Shown: one piece after another, positions 11,045 through 24,413 of the stretch
Position numbering within the stretch: the stretch's first letter is position 1
Layout: each line of letters starts with the position of its first letter
Source: Chimaeribacter arupi
GTDB taxonomy: Bacteria; Pseudomonadota; Gammaproteobacteria; Enterobacterales; Enterobacteriaceae
Direction: 5' to 3'
Assembly: GCF_002858805.1 (NCBI RefSeq)
Contig: NZ_PJZI01000022.1
Coordinates: 16,129-80,128 of the forward strand
Length of the DNA stretch: 64,000 nucleotides
The notes under the pieces: generated by a model
What the model saw: the letters and a program-made list of their open reading frames with translations, nothing else
The model's database searches: none
Told to the model about the DNA's origin: nothing
Made by a program: the position numbers and the translations under genes

Positions 11045-11716
11045 TCAGGCGATATTGAGGTATTTGTGCGTCTGCATCGATAATCGCCAGTTGCGGGCGA
11101 TACAGGTTTCAATGCAGAGGCGGGTCGCGTCCTCTTTCTGGCTGATCGGTTGCAGCGCCACCACACGGTATTTATCGTCGTGCAGCCTGGCCAGCAGGGC
11201 GTCCAGCGCCTCGATGTCACGCTCACGCGCCACCGGGTGTTTGATCTCATCGGCACGTTTCAGCGCCTGATCCAGCACTTCCATGCCGCCGCGCATGTTC
11301 ACCTTCGGCGACACCGTCACCCAGGTGTTCGGCGAACAGCGTACCTCATGGGTGCCGCTGGTTTCGATCTGGCAGGTGAAGCCGCTTTTTTCCATCAGCA
11401 GCGTCAGCGGGCCGAGATCGTGGATGCATGGCTCACCGCCGGTGATCACAATATGGCGCGCGGTATAGCCGTTACGCTCAATCACCGCCAGCAGGTCTTC
11501 GGTACTGGCCGCGCCCCAGGCATCCGTTTCTGTGGTCTTGACCAGAATCTCATCCAGCGCGACTTCCCGATCGGCCAATTTGTCCCAGGTGTGTTTGGTG
11601 TCGCACCAGCTGCACCCTACCGGGCATCCTTGCAGGCGAATAAAAATGGCCGGCACGCCGGTAAAATAGCCTTCCCCTTGCAGGGTCTGGAACATCTCAT
11701 TAATCGGGTACTGCAT
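11045..11716 (-). CDS. queE: 7-carboxy-7-deazaguanine synthase QueE
   Basis: Radical SAM enzyme that contracts 6-carboxytetrahydropterin to 7-carboxy-7-deazaguanine in queuosine synthesis. At 223 residues it equals E. coli QueE. The cluster motif is CPVGCSWC (CX3CX2C, residues about 31-38), followed by VITGGEPCIHDLGPL, QIETSGTHEVR and the C-terminal NWRLSMQTHKYLNIA. Own terminator downstream; transcribed in the same direction as eno but separated from it by the eno terminator. Confidence 0.97.
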   Translation of the reverse strand: MQYPINEMFQTLQGEGYFTGVPAIFIRLQGCPVGCSWCDTKHTWDKLADREVALDEILVKTTETDAWGAASTEDLLAVIERNGYTARHIVITGGEPCIHDLGPLTLLMEKSGFTCQIETSGTHEVRCSPNTWVTVSPKVNMRGGMEVLDQALKRADEIKHPVARERDIEALDALLARLHDDKYRVVALQPISQKEDATRLCIETCIARNWRLSMQTHKYLNIA

Positions 11717-11833
11717 GACATTCTCATTAGTAATGGTTTTGAAGGGGCGTGATTATGGCAGATAACGCTGCTCTGACCAAATATAGCGCAACCTTAACTG
11801 TGTCGGGCCGTTACCGCGCCGGAAAACGCCCAT

Positions 11834-11858
11834 AAAAAAACCCGCCGAAGCGGGTTTT
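11834..11858 (-). terminator. rho-independent terminator after eno
   Basis: CCCGC (11841-11845) pairs with GCGGG (11850-11854) around CGAA, extended by A/T pairs, with a run of seven A (T on the minus strand). It begins 23 bp past the eno stop. Confidence 0.85.
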
Positions 11859-11881
11859 ATCAGAAGCTTCCGGCGCAGTAA

Positions 11882-14908
<3,027 letters not shown>

Positions 14909-15055
14909 TTAGGTTTAAAGACGATGGAAGAACCAGGACGGGAAAGTAGTATACCGGAACCTTGGGGATGCCACAATTGCTCGTTTTATGGCTCTGGGTA
15001 CGGAAAGCACGCTGCCGCATCTTTTTCCGCACCCTTTTCACCCGGTTATACCGCC

Positions 15056-15904
15056 TTACCCGGCACTTTTCTTGCCGGCTGCACCGGCCGTTTCATCGCG
15101 CTTCACCTGCTGCCAGGCGGCTTCCATCTGTTCCAGCGTCGCCTGTTCCGGCGTCAGCCCCTGCGCCCGGATAATCGTTTCCACCGCGCGGAAGCGGCGG
15201 GCAAATTTGCGGTTGGCGGCTTGCAGGGCATTTTCTGCCTTATGGCCGAGGTGACGCGACAAATTGACGGTAGCAAACAATAAGTCACCGATCTCCTCAC
15301 CCAATTTATCCTGATCGATAACCGCCTGTTGCGCCTCGTGCATGACCTCATCGATCTCTTCATGCACTTTGTCCACCACCGGCCCCAGCGTCTCCCAGTC
15401 GAAGCCCACCGCAGCACAGCGTTTCTGGATTTTATGCGCCCGCATCAGCGCCGGCAGTGCCTCCGGGATGTCATCCATCGCGGAGTGCAGCGCCTTTTCC
15501 GCCCGCTCCTGGGCTTTCAGCCCTTCCCAGCGCGCCGCCGACGGCGCCGGATGCCCGCCGGCCGCCTCACCGTTTTGCTCCCCACCCGTCTCACCAAACA
15601 CATGCGGGTGGCGGCGTGTCAGTTTGTCGCTGATGGCGTTGCAGACATCATCAAAGGTAAACAGCCCCTGCTCGCTGCCCATCTGGGCATGGAACACCAC
15701 CTGGAACAGCAGGTCGCCCAGCTCATCCCGCAGGTCGGTGTAGTCGCGGCGCGTAATCGCGTCCAGCACTTCGTACGTCTCTTCCAGGGTGTACGGCGCG
15801 ATGGTGTCAAAGGTCTGTTCACGGTCCCACGGGCAGCCCTGTTGCGGGTCGCGCAGGGTTTTCATGATGGTGAGCAGGCGGTCAAGCGGGGAGTGTTCAG
15901 TCAT
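15056..15904 (-). CDS. mazG: nucleoside triphosphate pyrophosphohydrolase MazG
   Basis: Hydrolyses (d)NTPs to monophosphates; in E. coli it lowers ppGpp and limits MazEF killing. Two MazG domains are visible: CPWDREQTFDTIAPYTLEETYEVLDAI...LRDELGDLLFQVVFHAQMG near the N-terminus, and VDKVHEEIDEVMHEA...LGEEIGDLLFATVNLSRHLG near residue 200, each with the EEXXE/EXXD metal motif. The start is set at MTEHSPLDRL (282 residues) rather than four codons earlier, matching the family. No mazEF genes are present between mazG and relA, unlike E. coli K-12. Confidence 0.95.
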   Translation of the reverse strand: MTEHSPLDRLLTIMKTLRDPQQGCPWDREQTFDTIAPYTLEETYEVLDAITRRDYTDLRDELGDLLFQVVFHAQMGSEQGLFTFDDVCNAISDKLTRRHPHVFGETGGEQNGEAAGGHPAPSAARWEGLKAQERAEKALHSAMDDIPEALPALMRAHKIQKRCAAVGFDWETLGPVVDKVHEEIDEVMHEAQQAVIDQDKLGEEIGDLLFATVNLSRHLGHKAENALQAANRKFARRFRAVETIIRAQGLTPEQATLEQMEAAWQQVKRDETAGAAGKKSAG

Positions 15905-15945
15905 GGTACGTCTCAATGGTCAGCGGAACCGGCACGGTTCCGGGA

Positions 15946-15976
15946 AAAAATGCAGACGGCCCGGAGAACCGGGCCG
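15946..15976 (-). terminator. rho-independent terminator after relA
   Basis: An 8-bp stem CGGCCCGG (15957-15964) with CCGGGCCG (15969-15976) and AGAA loop is followed on the minus strand by a T-rich TTTTTT tract. A second short hairpin (GGAACCG/CGGTTCC) follows at about 15925-15941. Confidence 0.7.
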
Positions 15977-15988
15977 CTGTAAAGGGGA

Positions 15989-18229
15989 TCAGCTGCCGTG
16001 CAGCCGCCGCGCCTCAAGCACATCCGGCAACTGGTTCAGCTTGGCGATCACCCGGCCCAGCACCTGGAGGTTGTAAATCTCAATCTCCATGTCGATGGTG
16101 GCGAGCTGCTCTTTGGTGTCGCTGCGGCTGGCAACGCCCAGCACGTTCACCTTCTCATTCGCCAGAATGGTGGTGATGTCACGCAGCAGGCCGCTGCGAT
16201 CGTTGGCGGTGACACGCACCACCAGCGAATAGCCGCTGGAGTAGCTTTCGCCCCAGACCGCGTCCACCAGCCGTTCGGGCGCATGGGAGCGCAGATCGGC
16301 CAATTGGTCACAGTCAGCGCGGTGGATCGAGATGCCGCGCCCCTGGGTGATAAAGCCGACGATCTCGTCGCCCGGAATCGGCTGGCAGCAGCGCGCGATG
16401 TGGTGCATCAGGTTACCGACGCCCTCCACCACCACGCGGCCGTTGTCTTTATTGGCGGTGCGCTGGTGTGACGGCGCGCTTTTCTGCGTCAGCTGGCGCA
16501 GCGCTTCGCGGTCCAGCTCCTCGGCCGTGGGCTTGTTCAGCTGCGACTGGAGGAAGTTCACCATCTGGTTAAGGCGGATGTCGCCGCCGCCAATCGCGGC
16601 CAGCACTTCGTCCAGCGAGTTGACGTTATAACGCGGGATCAGCACCTTCTCCGCCTCTTTCAGGCTGATGCCGAGCCGTGCCAGCTCATCATCCAGGATC
16701 TGCCGCCCGGCAATGATATTTTTATCGCGATCGAGTTTGCGGAACCAGTTCTGCACCTTCGACCGGCCGCGGCTGGTGGTGATGTAGCCGAGGTTCGGGT
16801 TCAGCCAGTCACGGCTGGGGTTCGGGTGCTTCTGGGTGATGATCTCAATCTGGTCGCCCATCTGTAACTGATAGGTGAACGGCACAATGCGCCCGCCGAT
16901 TTTCGCCCCGATGCAGCGGTGCCCGACATCGCTGTGGATGTGGTAGGCGAAATCGAGCGGCGTGGAGCCGGTCGGCAGGTCGACCACGTCGCCTTTCGGC
17001 GTAAAGACGTAGACCCGGTCGTCGAATACCTGGCTGCGCACTTCGTCGAGCATTTCGCCGGAGTCCGCCATCTCTTCCTGCCAGGCAATCAGCTTACGCA
17101 GCCAGGCGATGCGCTCCTCGTAGCCGGTACGGGCGCCCACCACCGGTGCGCCCTCTTTATATTTCCAGTGCGCGGCCACGCCAAGTTCGGCGTCTTCGTG
17201 CATCTGCCGGGTACGGATCTGGATCTCCAGCGGCAGGCCGCGCGGGCCGAGCACCACGGTATGGATCGACTGGTAGCCGTTGGGTTTCGGGTTGGCGACG
17301 TAATCATCAAACTCATCCGGCAGGTGGCGGTAGTGGGTATGCACGATCCCCAGCGCCGCATAGCAATCCTGCAGGCGATCCACCACGATCCGCACGGCGC
17401 GCACATCAAACAGCTCATCGAACGCGAGCGATTTTTTCTGCATTTTGCGCCAGATGCTGTAGATGTGTTTCGGCCGGCCGTAGATATCCGCTTTGATGTT
17501 TTCACCCTGCATGGCCCGGCGCAGGTTCCCGACGAAATCGTCGATGTACTGCTCGCGGTCGATGCGGCGTTCATGCAGCAGTTTGGCGATGCGTTTGTAT
17601 TCGTCCGGGTGCAGGTAGCGGAAGCAGAAATCCTCCAGCTCCCACTTCAGCTGGCCGATACCGAGGCGGTTGGCGAGCGGCGCATAGATATTGGTACACT
17701 CTTTGGCCGCCAGCACGCGCTCATCTTCCGGCGCGTCTTTGACTTCACGCAGGTGGGCGATGCGCTCTGCCAGTTTCAGCACCACGCAGCGGAAATCTTC
17801 CACCATCGCCAGCAGCATCCGGCGCACGTTATCGACCTGCTCTGAGGCCATCGAATCATTTTGCGTGGCTTTCAGCTGGCGGATGGCATCCATGTCGATC
17901 ACGCCGTGCACCAGCGAGGTGATGCCCTGGCCGAACGCGGCGGTCAGGGTCGCTTCGTCAACGATGCCCTCATTGACCAGCGGGAACAGCAGCGCGGCGC
18001 GCATACTGTCGTTGTCCATGCTGAGGGTCGACAGGATCTCCACCATCTCCAGGCCGCGCCATAACAGCAGCGACGCCTGCGGGTGGCCCTGGGTTTGCTG
18101 TTCGCAATATCGCCAGGTTTCGGCCAGACGCTCACCTGACTGGGGGCTGGACAAGCCTAAACTTTCGATCCACGCATCCAGCGCAAATTCGCCCGCCGTA
18201 TTCAAATGCGCACTTCTTACCGCAACCAT
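15989..18229 (-). CDS. relA: GTP pyrophosphokinase RelA
   Basis: Ribosome-associated (p)ppGpp synthetase of the stringent response. The 746-residue protein has the N-terminal pseudo-hydrolase domain in which the HD motif is degenerate, as in RelA and unlike SpoT. The synthetase domain follows (DIYGRPKHIYSIWRKMQKK, FDVRAVRIVV, KPNGYQSIHTVVLGP), then a TGS domain (VYVFTPKGDVVDLPTGSTPLDFAY), a zinc-finger/conserved Cys region (IARCCQPIPGDEI) and a C-terminal ACT domain. Usually preceded by rlmD; here nothing is encoded upstream until barA. Confidence 0.98.
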   Translation of the reverse strand: MVAVRSAHLNTAGEFALDAWIESLGLSSPQSGERLAETWRYCEQQTQGHPQASLLLWRGLEMVEILSTLSMDNDSMRAALLFPLVNEGIVDEATLTAAFGQGITSLVHGVIDMDAIRQLKATQNDSMASEQVDNVRRMLLAMVEDFRCVVLKLAERIAHLREVKDAPEDERVLAAKECTNIYAPLANRLGIGQLKWELEDFCFRYLHPDEYKRIAKLLHERRIDREQYIDDFVGNLRRAMQGENIKADIYGRPKHIYSIWRKMQKKSLAFDELFDVRAVRIVVDRLQDCYAALGIVHTHYRHLPDEFDDYVANPKPNGYQSIHTVVLGPRGLPLEIQIRTRQMHEDAELGVAAHWKYKEGAPVVGARTGYEERIAWLRKLIAWQEEMADSGEMLDEVRSQVFDDRVYVFTPKGDVVDLPTGSTPLDFAYHIHSDVGHRCIGAKIGGRIVPFTYQLQMGDQIEIITQKHPNPSRDWLNPNLGYITTSRGRSKVQNWFRKLDRDKNIIAGRQILDDELARLGISLKEAEKVLIPRYNVNSLDEVLAAIGGGDIRLNQMVNFLQSQLNKPTAEELDREALRQLTQKSAPSHQRTANKDNGRVVVEGVGNLMHHIARCCQPIPGDEIVGFITQGRGISIHRADCDQLADLRSHAPERLVDAVWGESYSSGYSLVVRVTANDRSGLLRDITTILANEKVNVLGVASRSDTKEQLATIDMEIEIYNLQVLGRVIAKLNQLPDVLEARRLHGS

Positions 18230-18690
18230 ATCGACTCCCTACTTGTCCGCTCGCGCAGACCGGTTGATAAACAGACCCTCAGTGCCGGATGCCCGGCCTT
18301 TTCGCCTCTGCCGGCGGATTGCCTGTTTCCAGCAAACCTGGTGTCCCGCCCCAGCGGGCGGCTACAGCACAGATAGACACTTCACGGCGGGGAAAGTTTG
18401 GCGTGATGAGGCACCACCCCCTGCCCGCGCGCCGGGCGGCACCCTGTGATTCCTTGTGCCGCGCCGGCCCCGGTAAAAACCGGGAAATATTCAGTGAATT
18501 TATAGGTGCATTATATTGCCCATTCGCCACCAGCGTGGCAATACCTTCCACGCCCGCGCCGCGTCTGCCTGCAACGCGGGTTTTGCCGGGTCGTCACACG
18601 GCGCTTTGCAAGGTAGAATCAGGGCTTGTTGCCGGGGTCACTGATGTTGACCACGCGGTTCTGCGGCCAATTCTCCCACAGTGGAATCTC
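18230..18690. other. 461-bp gap between relA and barA; rlmD absent
   Basis: In E. coli and, to my knowledge, in Yersinia and Serratia, rlmD (rumA, 23S rRNA m5U1939 methyltransferase, about 430 codons) lies here. The gap is too short for it. I find none of its motifs on either strand and no convincing ORF. The end near barA (18600-18690) presumably carries the barA promoter. Confidence 0.7.
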
Positions 18691-21447
18691 ATGACCAAAT
18701 ATAGCCTTCGCGCCCGGATGATGGTGTTAATCCTGGCCCCCACATTGTTGATCGGCCTGTTGCTCAGCACATTTTTTGTGGTGCACCGCTACAACGAATT
18801 GCAGGATCAGCTGGTGGATTCCGGTGCCAGCATCATTGAGCCGCTGGCGATCGCCAGTGAATACGGCATGACCTTCCACCACCGCGAGTCGGTGCGCCAG
18901 CTGGTGAGCCTGCTGCACCGCCGCCATTCCGATATTGTGCGATCCATCACGGTGTTTGACCGCGATAACCGGCTGTTCGTCACCTCCAATTACCACCGCA
19001 ACTACAGCCAGCTGCAAATCAGCCAGGGTGAGCCGATGCCCACCGAGCTGATGCTGAGCCGCTACGGCAATGAGCTGATCCTGCGTACGCCTATCACCTC
19101 GGAAGAGAACGCCCCGGATGAAACCGACAGCATCCCGGCGCTGAAACCCGACAACCTCGGCTACATCGCCATTGAGCTTGACCTCAATTCCGTGCGCCTC
19201 CAGCAATACAAAGAGGTGTTTGTGGCAACCCTGCTGCTGGTGCTGAGCCTCTGCATCGCCATCCTGTTCGCCTACCGGCTGATGCGTGACGTCACCGGGC
19301 CTATCCGCAACATGGTGAATACCGTGGACCGCATCCGCCGCGGCCAGCTCGACAGCCGGGTGGAGGGCTATATGCTCGGCGAGCTGGACATGCTGAAAAA
19401 CGGCATCAACTCGATGGCGATGTCACTGACCGCCTACCATGAGGAGATGCAGCAGAACATCGACCAGGCGACCTCTGACCTGCGCGAAACGCTGGAGCAG
19501 ATGGAGATCCAGAACGTTGAGCTGGATCTGGCGAAGAAGCGGGCGCAGGAGGCGGCGCGCATCAAGTCGGAATTCCTGGCGAATATGTCCCACGAGCTGC
19601 GCACCCCGCTTAACGGCGTGATCGGCTTTACCCGCCAGACGCTGAAAACCCCGCTGACGCCGACCCAGAGCGACTACCTGCAAACCATTGAGCGCTCCGC
19701 CAACAACCTGCTGACCATCATCAATGACGTGCTCGACTTCTCCAAGCTGGAGGCGGGCAAACTGGTGCTGGAGCATATCCCGTTCGCCCTGCGGGAAACC
19801 CTGGATGAAGTGGTGGTGTTGCTGGCGCATACCGCCCATGAGAAGGGGCTGGAGCTGACGCTGAATGTGCAGAACAACGTGCCGGAACAGGTCATCGGCG
19901 ACCCGCTGCGCCTGCAACAGGTGGTCACCAACCTGCTCGGCAACGCCGTGAAATTCACCGAAAGCGGCAATATCGACATCAATGTGGAGCTGCGCTCGCA
20001 CGACAACATGAAAGCGGAGCTGGAGGTGCAGATCCACGATACCGGCATCGGCATTTCCGAGCGCCAGCAGTCGCAGCTGTTCCAGGCATTCCGCCAGGCG
20101 GACGCCAGCATTTCGCGCCGCCACGGCGGCACCGGGCTGGGGCTGGTGATCACCCAGAAGCTGGTCAAGGAGATGGGCGGCGACATCAGCTTCTACAGCC
20201 AGCTCAACCGCGGCTCGACCTTCTGGTTCCACATCAATATTGAACTCAACGATCATTTCCTGCCGAGCGCCCAGCCGATGGACGCGCTCCAGGGCAAACG
20301 CCTGGCCTATATCGAAGCCAACGACGCGGCCGCCAAGGCCACGCTGGAAATTCTGGCCACCACGCCGTTGCAGGTGACGCACGGCACCCAGCTTGCGCAA
20401 CTGCCGGAGGAGCATTTTGACATCCTGCTGATTGGCGTGCCGCTGAACAAACGCCATATGCTCGAAGAGTACAAAACGCGGATGCCGGGCATTCTGGCGT
20501 TGGCAGACCGCGTCATTATGGCGGTGCCTTCCCAGTTGCAGATTGACGCCGAAGCGCTGAAAAAGCTCGGGGTCCAGGGCTGCCTGATCAAGCCTATCTC
20601 CAGCGTGCGTTTGCTGCCGCTGCTGCTGGATGACAGCCAGGCCGGGCTGCTGGGCCACAAGCCCCACCGCCCGCCGCGCCTGCCGCTGACGGTGATGGCG
20701 GTGGATGACAACCCGGCCAACCTGAAACTTATCGGCACCCTGCTGGAGGAGCTGGTCGAGCACACGCTGCTGTGCGAAAGCGGTGCGGATGCCCTGGCGC
20801 TGGCACGCGAACAGGACCTGGATGTGATCCTGATGGACATTCAGATGCCGCACATTGACGGCATCCGCGCCGCCGAGCTGATTCACCAGTTGCCGCACCA
20901 TGCCCGCACGCCGATCATCGCGGTGACGGCCCATTCGCTTTCCGGCGAACGTGAACACCTGCTGAAAGCCGGCATGGACGATTATCTGGCAAAACCGATT
21001 GATGAGGCGATGCTGAAACGGGTGCTGACGCGCCACCACGCCCCGGCCAGCGCCGAGCCGGACGTGCCGCCGCCGATGGTCAGCCCGGCGTCCGGGGAGC
21101 CGCTGCCTTCGCTGGACTGGTCACTGGCGTTGCGCCAGTCGGCCAACAAAGAGGATCTGGCCGGCGACCTGTTACAGATGCTGATCGACTTCCTGCCGCA
21201 GGTCAGCGAGCGGGTGCAGGCGATCGTTGACGGGGCCAATGACGACGCGATCCTCGCGCTTATCCACAAGCTGCACGGCAGTTGCAGTTACAGCGGCGTG
21301 CCGCGCCTGAAGCAGCTCTGTGGCTATCTGGAACACCAGTTGCGGCAGAATGTCAGCCTCCATGCGCTGGAGCCGGAGTGGCTGGAGCTGCTGGACGAGA
21401 TTGAAAATGTCACCAATGCGGCGAAGATCCACCTGCGGGGCGGCTGA
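18691..21447 (+). CDS. barA: hybrid sensor histidine kinase BarA
   Basis: Inner-membrane sensor of the BarA/UvrY system that controls csr small RNAs and responds to short-chain carboxylates. With the start at [10 protein letters not shown] it is 918 residues, the E. coli length; the open frame extends further upstream but that part is unlike BarA. Order: membrane segment about 11-31, periplasmic domain, second membrane segment about 176-196, HAMP, HisKA with [15 protein letters not shown] (His about 301), HATPase ([12 protein letters not shown]), a receiver with [14 protein letters not shown], and a C-terminal HPt domain ([16 protein letters not shown]). Confidence 0.98.
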   Translation: MTKYSLRARMMVLILAPTLLIGLLLSTFFVVHRYNELQDQLVDSGASIIEPLAIASEYGMTFHHRESVRQLVSLLHRRHSDIVRSITVFDRDNRLFVTSNYHRNYSQLQISQGEPMPTELMLSRYGNELILRTPITSEENAPDETDSIPALKPDNLGYIAIELDLNSVRLQQYKEVFVATLLLVLSLCIAILFAYRLMRDVTGPIRNMVNTVDRIRRGQLDSRVEGYMLGELDMLKNGINSMAMSLTAYHEEMQQNIDQATSDLRETLEQMEIQNVELDLAKKRAQEAARIKSEFLANMSHELRTPLNGVIGFTRQTLKTPLTPTQSDYLQTIERSANNLLTIINDVLDFSKLEAGKLVLEHIPFALRETLDEVVVLLAHTAHEKGLELTLNVQNNVPEQVIGDPLRLQQVVTNLLGNAVKFTESGNIDINVELRSHDNMKAELEVQIHDTGIGISERQQSQLFQAFRQADASISRRHGGTGLGLVITQKLVKEMGGDISFYSQLNRGSTFWFHINIELNDHFLPSAQPMDALQGKRLAYIEANDAAAKATLEILATTPLQVTHGTQLAQLPEEHFDILLIGVPLNKRHMLEEYKTRMPGILALADRVIMAVPSQLQIDAEALKKLGVQGCLIKPISSVRLLPLLLDDSQAGLLGHKPHRPPRLPLTVMAVDDNPANLKLIGTLLEELVEHTLLCESGADALALAREQDLDVILMDIQMPHIDGIRAAELIHQLPHHARTPIIAVTAHSLSGEREHLLKAGMDDYLAKPIDEAMLKRVLTRHHAPASAEPDVPPPMVSPASGEPLPSLDWSLALRQSANKEDLAGDLLQMLIDFLPQVSERVQAIVDGANDDAILALIHKLHGSCSYSGVPRLKQLCGYLEHQLRQNVSLHALEPEWLELLDEIENVTNAAKIHLRGG

Positions 21448-21455
21448 TCGCCCCG
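21436..21455. terminator. hairpin overlapping the barA stop, between barA and cdaR
   Basis: CGGGGCG (21436-21442) pairs with CGCCCCG (21449-21455), loop GCTGAT; the barA stop TGA lies in the loop. A short TTGTTT follows on the plus strand. Only 12 bp separate the convergent genes. Confidence 0.5.
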
Positions 21456-21459
21456 TTGT

Positions 21460-22617
21460 TTAACGATCGTCATCCAGTTGCAGCGCCACATAGAGCAGCA
21501 AACGATCGTCAAAATTCCCAAGGTTAAGGCCGGTCAGCTCTGAAATCCGGTTCAGCCGGTATTCCAGCGTATTGCGGTGGATATAGAGCGCCCTGGCGGT
21601 GGCGGTGGGCTGCACATTATGGGCAAACCAGGCGGTCAATGTGCGGCGCAACAGGCCGTTGTTGTCCATGGTTTTCAGCCGCGCCAGCGGGCGCACCAGC
21701 TCGTTGGCCTGCCAGCCGCCGCGCAGGCTGTCGAGCAGCACCGGCAGCATCAGATCCTGGTAAAAATAGCTGCGCTGATCGGGCATCCGCTGTTTGCCGA
21801 CGCTCATGGTGGTGCGGGCGGTACGGTAGGATCGGGCAATGCCGCCCGGCCCCGGAAAATAGTTGCCCAGCGCCAGCCGGATGCGCAAACGGCCGCGCTC
21901 CGTCATCCGCGCCAGCAGGTTATCAATGCGCGTGCGGTGTGCGTCGGCGTCCCAGCGGCCGTGGTTATTGAGCGCCGGTTTCAGCACCACCATTTCCGTC
22001 AGCGAGACAATGGCGATCAGGTTGTCACGCTCCGGCGAGGTGAGCAGCGTCTGTAGCTGCTGCAACTCCGCCATCGCGCTGTCCACCCCCAACTGGCCGC
22101 TGTCCACTTCCACCACCGCCACCACGCGCGGCAGGCTGAGATCGATGCCGAGCCGCTGCGCCCATTCGCCCAGCGCCGGGGAGAGGCTCTCCGCGCGGAT
22201 CAGGTTCAGCACCAGCTCCTCACGCAGGCGGCTGTCCTGCGCCAGCATATGCAGCAGCCGCGCCTGCTCCAGCATCATTTCGGCGGTCATCCCCACCAAC
22301 TGCCCATACTGGCGCAAATCGGTGGGGTTGCCGGTCAGGCCGATGACGCCGACGATATCGCCGTCGAGCCGCAACGGCAGGTTCACACCGGGCCGCACGC
22401 CGTGCAGATGGCGCGCCACCGCGTCATCGATGTCCACCACCCGGCCCTGGGAGATCGCCAGCAGCGCCCCTTCGTGCAACTCCCCCAGCCGCTCACGGTC
22501 ACCGCTGCCGATAATCCTGCCGCGCCCATCCATCACGTTGACATTGCTGTCAATAATGCGCATGGTACGGGCCACGATATCCTGTGCCAGTCTGGCATCC
22601 AGATGATATGCTGCCAT
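21460..22617 (-). CDS. cdaR: carbohydrate diacid transcriptional activator CdaR
   Basis: Activator of galactarate, glucarate and glycerate catabolism genes in E. coli. At 385 residues from MAAYHLDARLAQDIV it matches E. coli CdaR end to end; an upstream in-frame ATG at 22662 would add 15 basic residues not found in the family. It has the N-terminal diacid-recognition domain (ARTMRIIDSNVNVMDGRGRIIGSGDRERLGELHEGA, IGLTGNP) and the C-terminal PucR-type helix-turn-helix (ARALYIHRNTLEYRLNRISELTG). None of the diacid catabolic genes is in the window. Confidence 0.96.
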   Translation of the reverse strand: MAAYHLDARLAQDIVARTMRIIDSNVNVMDGRGRIIGSGDRERLGELHEGALLAISQGRVVDIDDAVARHLHGVRPGVNLPLRLDGDIVGVIGLTGNPTDLRQYGQLVGMTAEMMLEQARLLHMLAQDSRLREELVLNLIRAESLSPALGEWAQRLGIDLSLPRVVAVVEVDSGQLGVDSAMAELQQLQTLLTSPERDNLIAIVSLTEMVVLKPALNNHGRWDADAHRTRIDNLLARMTERGRLRIRLALGNYFPGPGGIARSYRTARTTMSVGKQRMPDQRSYFYQDLMLPVLLDSLRGGWQANELVRPLARLKTMDNNGLLRRTLTAWFAHNVQPTATARALYIHRNTLEYRLNRISELTGLNLGNFDDRLLLYVALQLDDDR

Positions 22618-22836
22618 TCCTTTCCTTCTCCGCCTGACGGTTGACCCTCTCTTCCTCAGCATACTGAGCGCGCCCTACTCCTGCATTGTGCAAACGCACA
22701 AAGCACCGGGATATGCCCAAAAGCTGTGGCAGCTATCACAGATTTTTTGCAACGCAACAGAATGAAAGAACGCCTGCCCGGCCTGGAAGGGGTGGTAAAA
22801 ATAGTGGCCGGGGCGGAAACGGGCGGATCGCGGCCA

Positions 22837-22864
22837 TAAAAAAAGGCACGGTTTCCCGTGCCTT
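22837..22864 (-). terminator. rho-independent terminator after degP
   Basis: AAGGCACGG (22843-22851) pairs with CCGTGCCTT (22856-22864), loop TTTC, followed on the minus strand by a run of seven T. It begins 42 bp past the degP stop. Confidence 0.85.
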
Positions 22865-22905
22865 CCAGCGTATTGCCGGGAAAGCGATCCCGGCAGAAGA
22901 GACTA

Positions 22906-24351
22906 TTACTGCATCAACAGATAGAGTGAGCTGTCGCCGCGCTGGATCGACAGCGCCAGCACCGACGGTTTGGTGTCGAGGATCTTGCGCAGCTCGCCGA
23001 GGTTGGCCACCGGCTGCTGGTTGACGCCCAGGATCACGTCGCCTTTTTTCAGGCCAATGCGCGCCGCGGCTGAGCCGGGTTTCACATTGTCCACTTTCAC
23101 CCCTTTGTGGCCGTTCAGGTCGGTGTTGCTCAGCTCCGCCCCCTCAATGCCGGTGTAAATGGTGCCGGAATCCACCTGCGCCTGCTGGCTCTGCTCCAGC
23201 GTGACCTCAACGGTGACCGGTTTGCCGTCACGTTGCAGGCCCAGCGTCAGTTTGGAGCCGATCGGCAGGGTGCCGATCTCTGCCCGGAACGCGGCGAAGC
23301 TGGAGATCGCTTTGCCGTTCATGGTCAGGATCACATCCCCGGCCTTGATCCCGGCTTTGGCTGCGGCAGACTTCGGCATCACCTGGCTGACGAACGCCCC
23401 GCGCTGGGCGTCGACTTTCATCGCTTTCGCCAGCTCAGAGTTCAGTTCGGTACCCATAATGCCCAGTTCGCCGCGTTTCACCTGGCCGAATTCGATCATC
23501 TGCGCGGTCAGGTTTTTCACCATGTTGCTTGGGATGGCGAAGCCGATGCCGATGTTGCCGCCGTCCGGTGCCAGGATCGCGGTGTTAATACCGATCAGTT
23601 CACCGTTCAGGTTCACCAGCGCGCCGCCGGAGTTACCCCGGTTGATCGCGGCGTCGGTCTGAATAAAGTTCTCGTAGTTCTCGATGTTCAGGCCGCTGCG
23701 GCCAAGTGCGGAGACGATACCGGAGGTGGCGGTTTCACCCAGGCCGTATGGGTTGCCGATCGCCACGGTGTAGTCACCGACGCGCAGGGATTCGGAATCC
23801 GCCATTTTCACCGCGGTCAGGTTTTTCGCGTCTTTGATCTGCAACAGGGCGATGTCAGAACGCGGATCTTTGCCGATCACTTTGGCCTCAAATTTACGGC
23901 CGTCGTTGAGCTGCACCACGATTTTGGTGGCGTTGTCGACCACGTGGTTGTTCGTCACCACATAACCTTTGCCTGCGTCGATGATCACGCCGGAGCCGAG
24001 TGCCTGGAAGGCCTGTTTCGGCTGTGGCGCAACGTTGCCGCCGTCACTGCCGTCACCACCGCCCTGGCACAGCGGGGATTGCTGGAACGGGGAACCGTCC
24101 TGGCAGAAAGGCGAGTTGTCCCCGAAGAATTGCTGGAAGTTCTGCCCCATGCGCGGGGTATTGATGGCGGCGCTGCCTTCCACGTTAATGCTGACCACCG
24201 AAGGCATGACTTTTTCCAGCATCGGGGCCAGGCTGGGCAGCTGGGCGCTGCTGGAGGAGGCGGTTTCCGCCGCGTTAGCCGTCGAAACCGGGCCAAGAGC
24301 CATTCCAATACTTAGCGCCAGGGCGCTCAGGAACAAAGATGATTTTTTCAT
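22906..24351 (-). CDS. degP: periplasmic serine endoprotease DegP (HtrA)
   Basis: Degrades and chaperones misfolded envelope proteins. The 481-residue precursor has a signal peptide (MKKSSLFLSALALSIGMALGPVSTANA), a trypsin-like domain with His in VVTNNHVVDNA, Asp in DPRSDIALLQI and Ser in RGNSGGALVNLNGE, a Q-linker-like loop with two CQ(D/G)G repeats, and two PDZ domains (ELGIMGTELNSELAKAM and GHKGVKVDNVKPGSAAARIGLKKGD). It ends RGDSSLYLLMQ as in E. coli. A sigma-E promoter lies upstream. Confidence 0.98.
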   Translation of the reverse strand: MKKSSLFLSALALSIGMALGPVSTANAAETASSSSAQLPSLAPMLEKVMPSVVSINVEGSAAINTPRMGQNFQQFFGDNSPFCQDGSPFQQSPLCQGGGDGSDGGNVAPQPKQAFQALGSGVIIDAGKGYVVTNNHVVDNATKIVVQLNDGRKFEAKVIGKDPRSDIALLQIKDAKNLTAVKMADSESLRVGDYTVAIGNPYGLGETATSGIVSALGRSGLNIENYENFIQTDAAINRGNSGGALVNLNGELIGINTAILAPDGGNIGIGFAIPSNMVKNLTAQMIEFGQVKRGELGIMGTELNSELAKAMKVDAQRGAFVSQVMPKSAAAKAGIKAGDVILTMNGKAISSFAAFRAEIGTLPIGSKLTLGLQRDGKPVTVEVTLEQSQQAQVDSGTIYTGIEGAELSNTDLNGHKGVKVDNVKPGSAAARIGLKKGDVILGVNQQPVANLGELRKILDTKPSVLALSIQRGDSSLYLLMQ

Positions 24352-24413
24352 TTGTCTGTATCTCTTTAATTTATTGATGCGACAAGAACAATACTGACGG
24401 TGTAGCCGTGCTG

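Noticed and set aside
15905..15988. mazEF toxin-antitoxin between mazG and relA
   Set aside because: The gap is only 84 bp and holds the relA terminator; no small ORFs are present.
18279..18551. 90-codon minus-strand frame in the relA-barA gap as an rlmD remnant
   Set aside because: It contains none of the RlmD cysteine or methyltransferase motifs and looks like random GC-rich sequence.
18289..18690. Upstream in-frame extension of barA
   Set aside because: The extension is unlike any BarA N-terminus; starting at 18691 gives exactly 918 residues and the membrane-anchor sequence.
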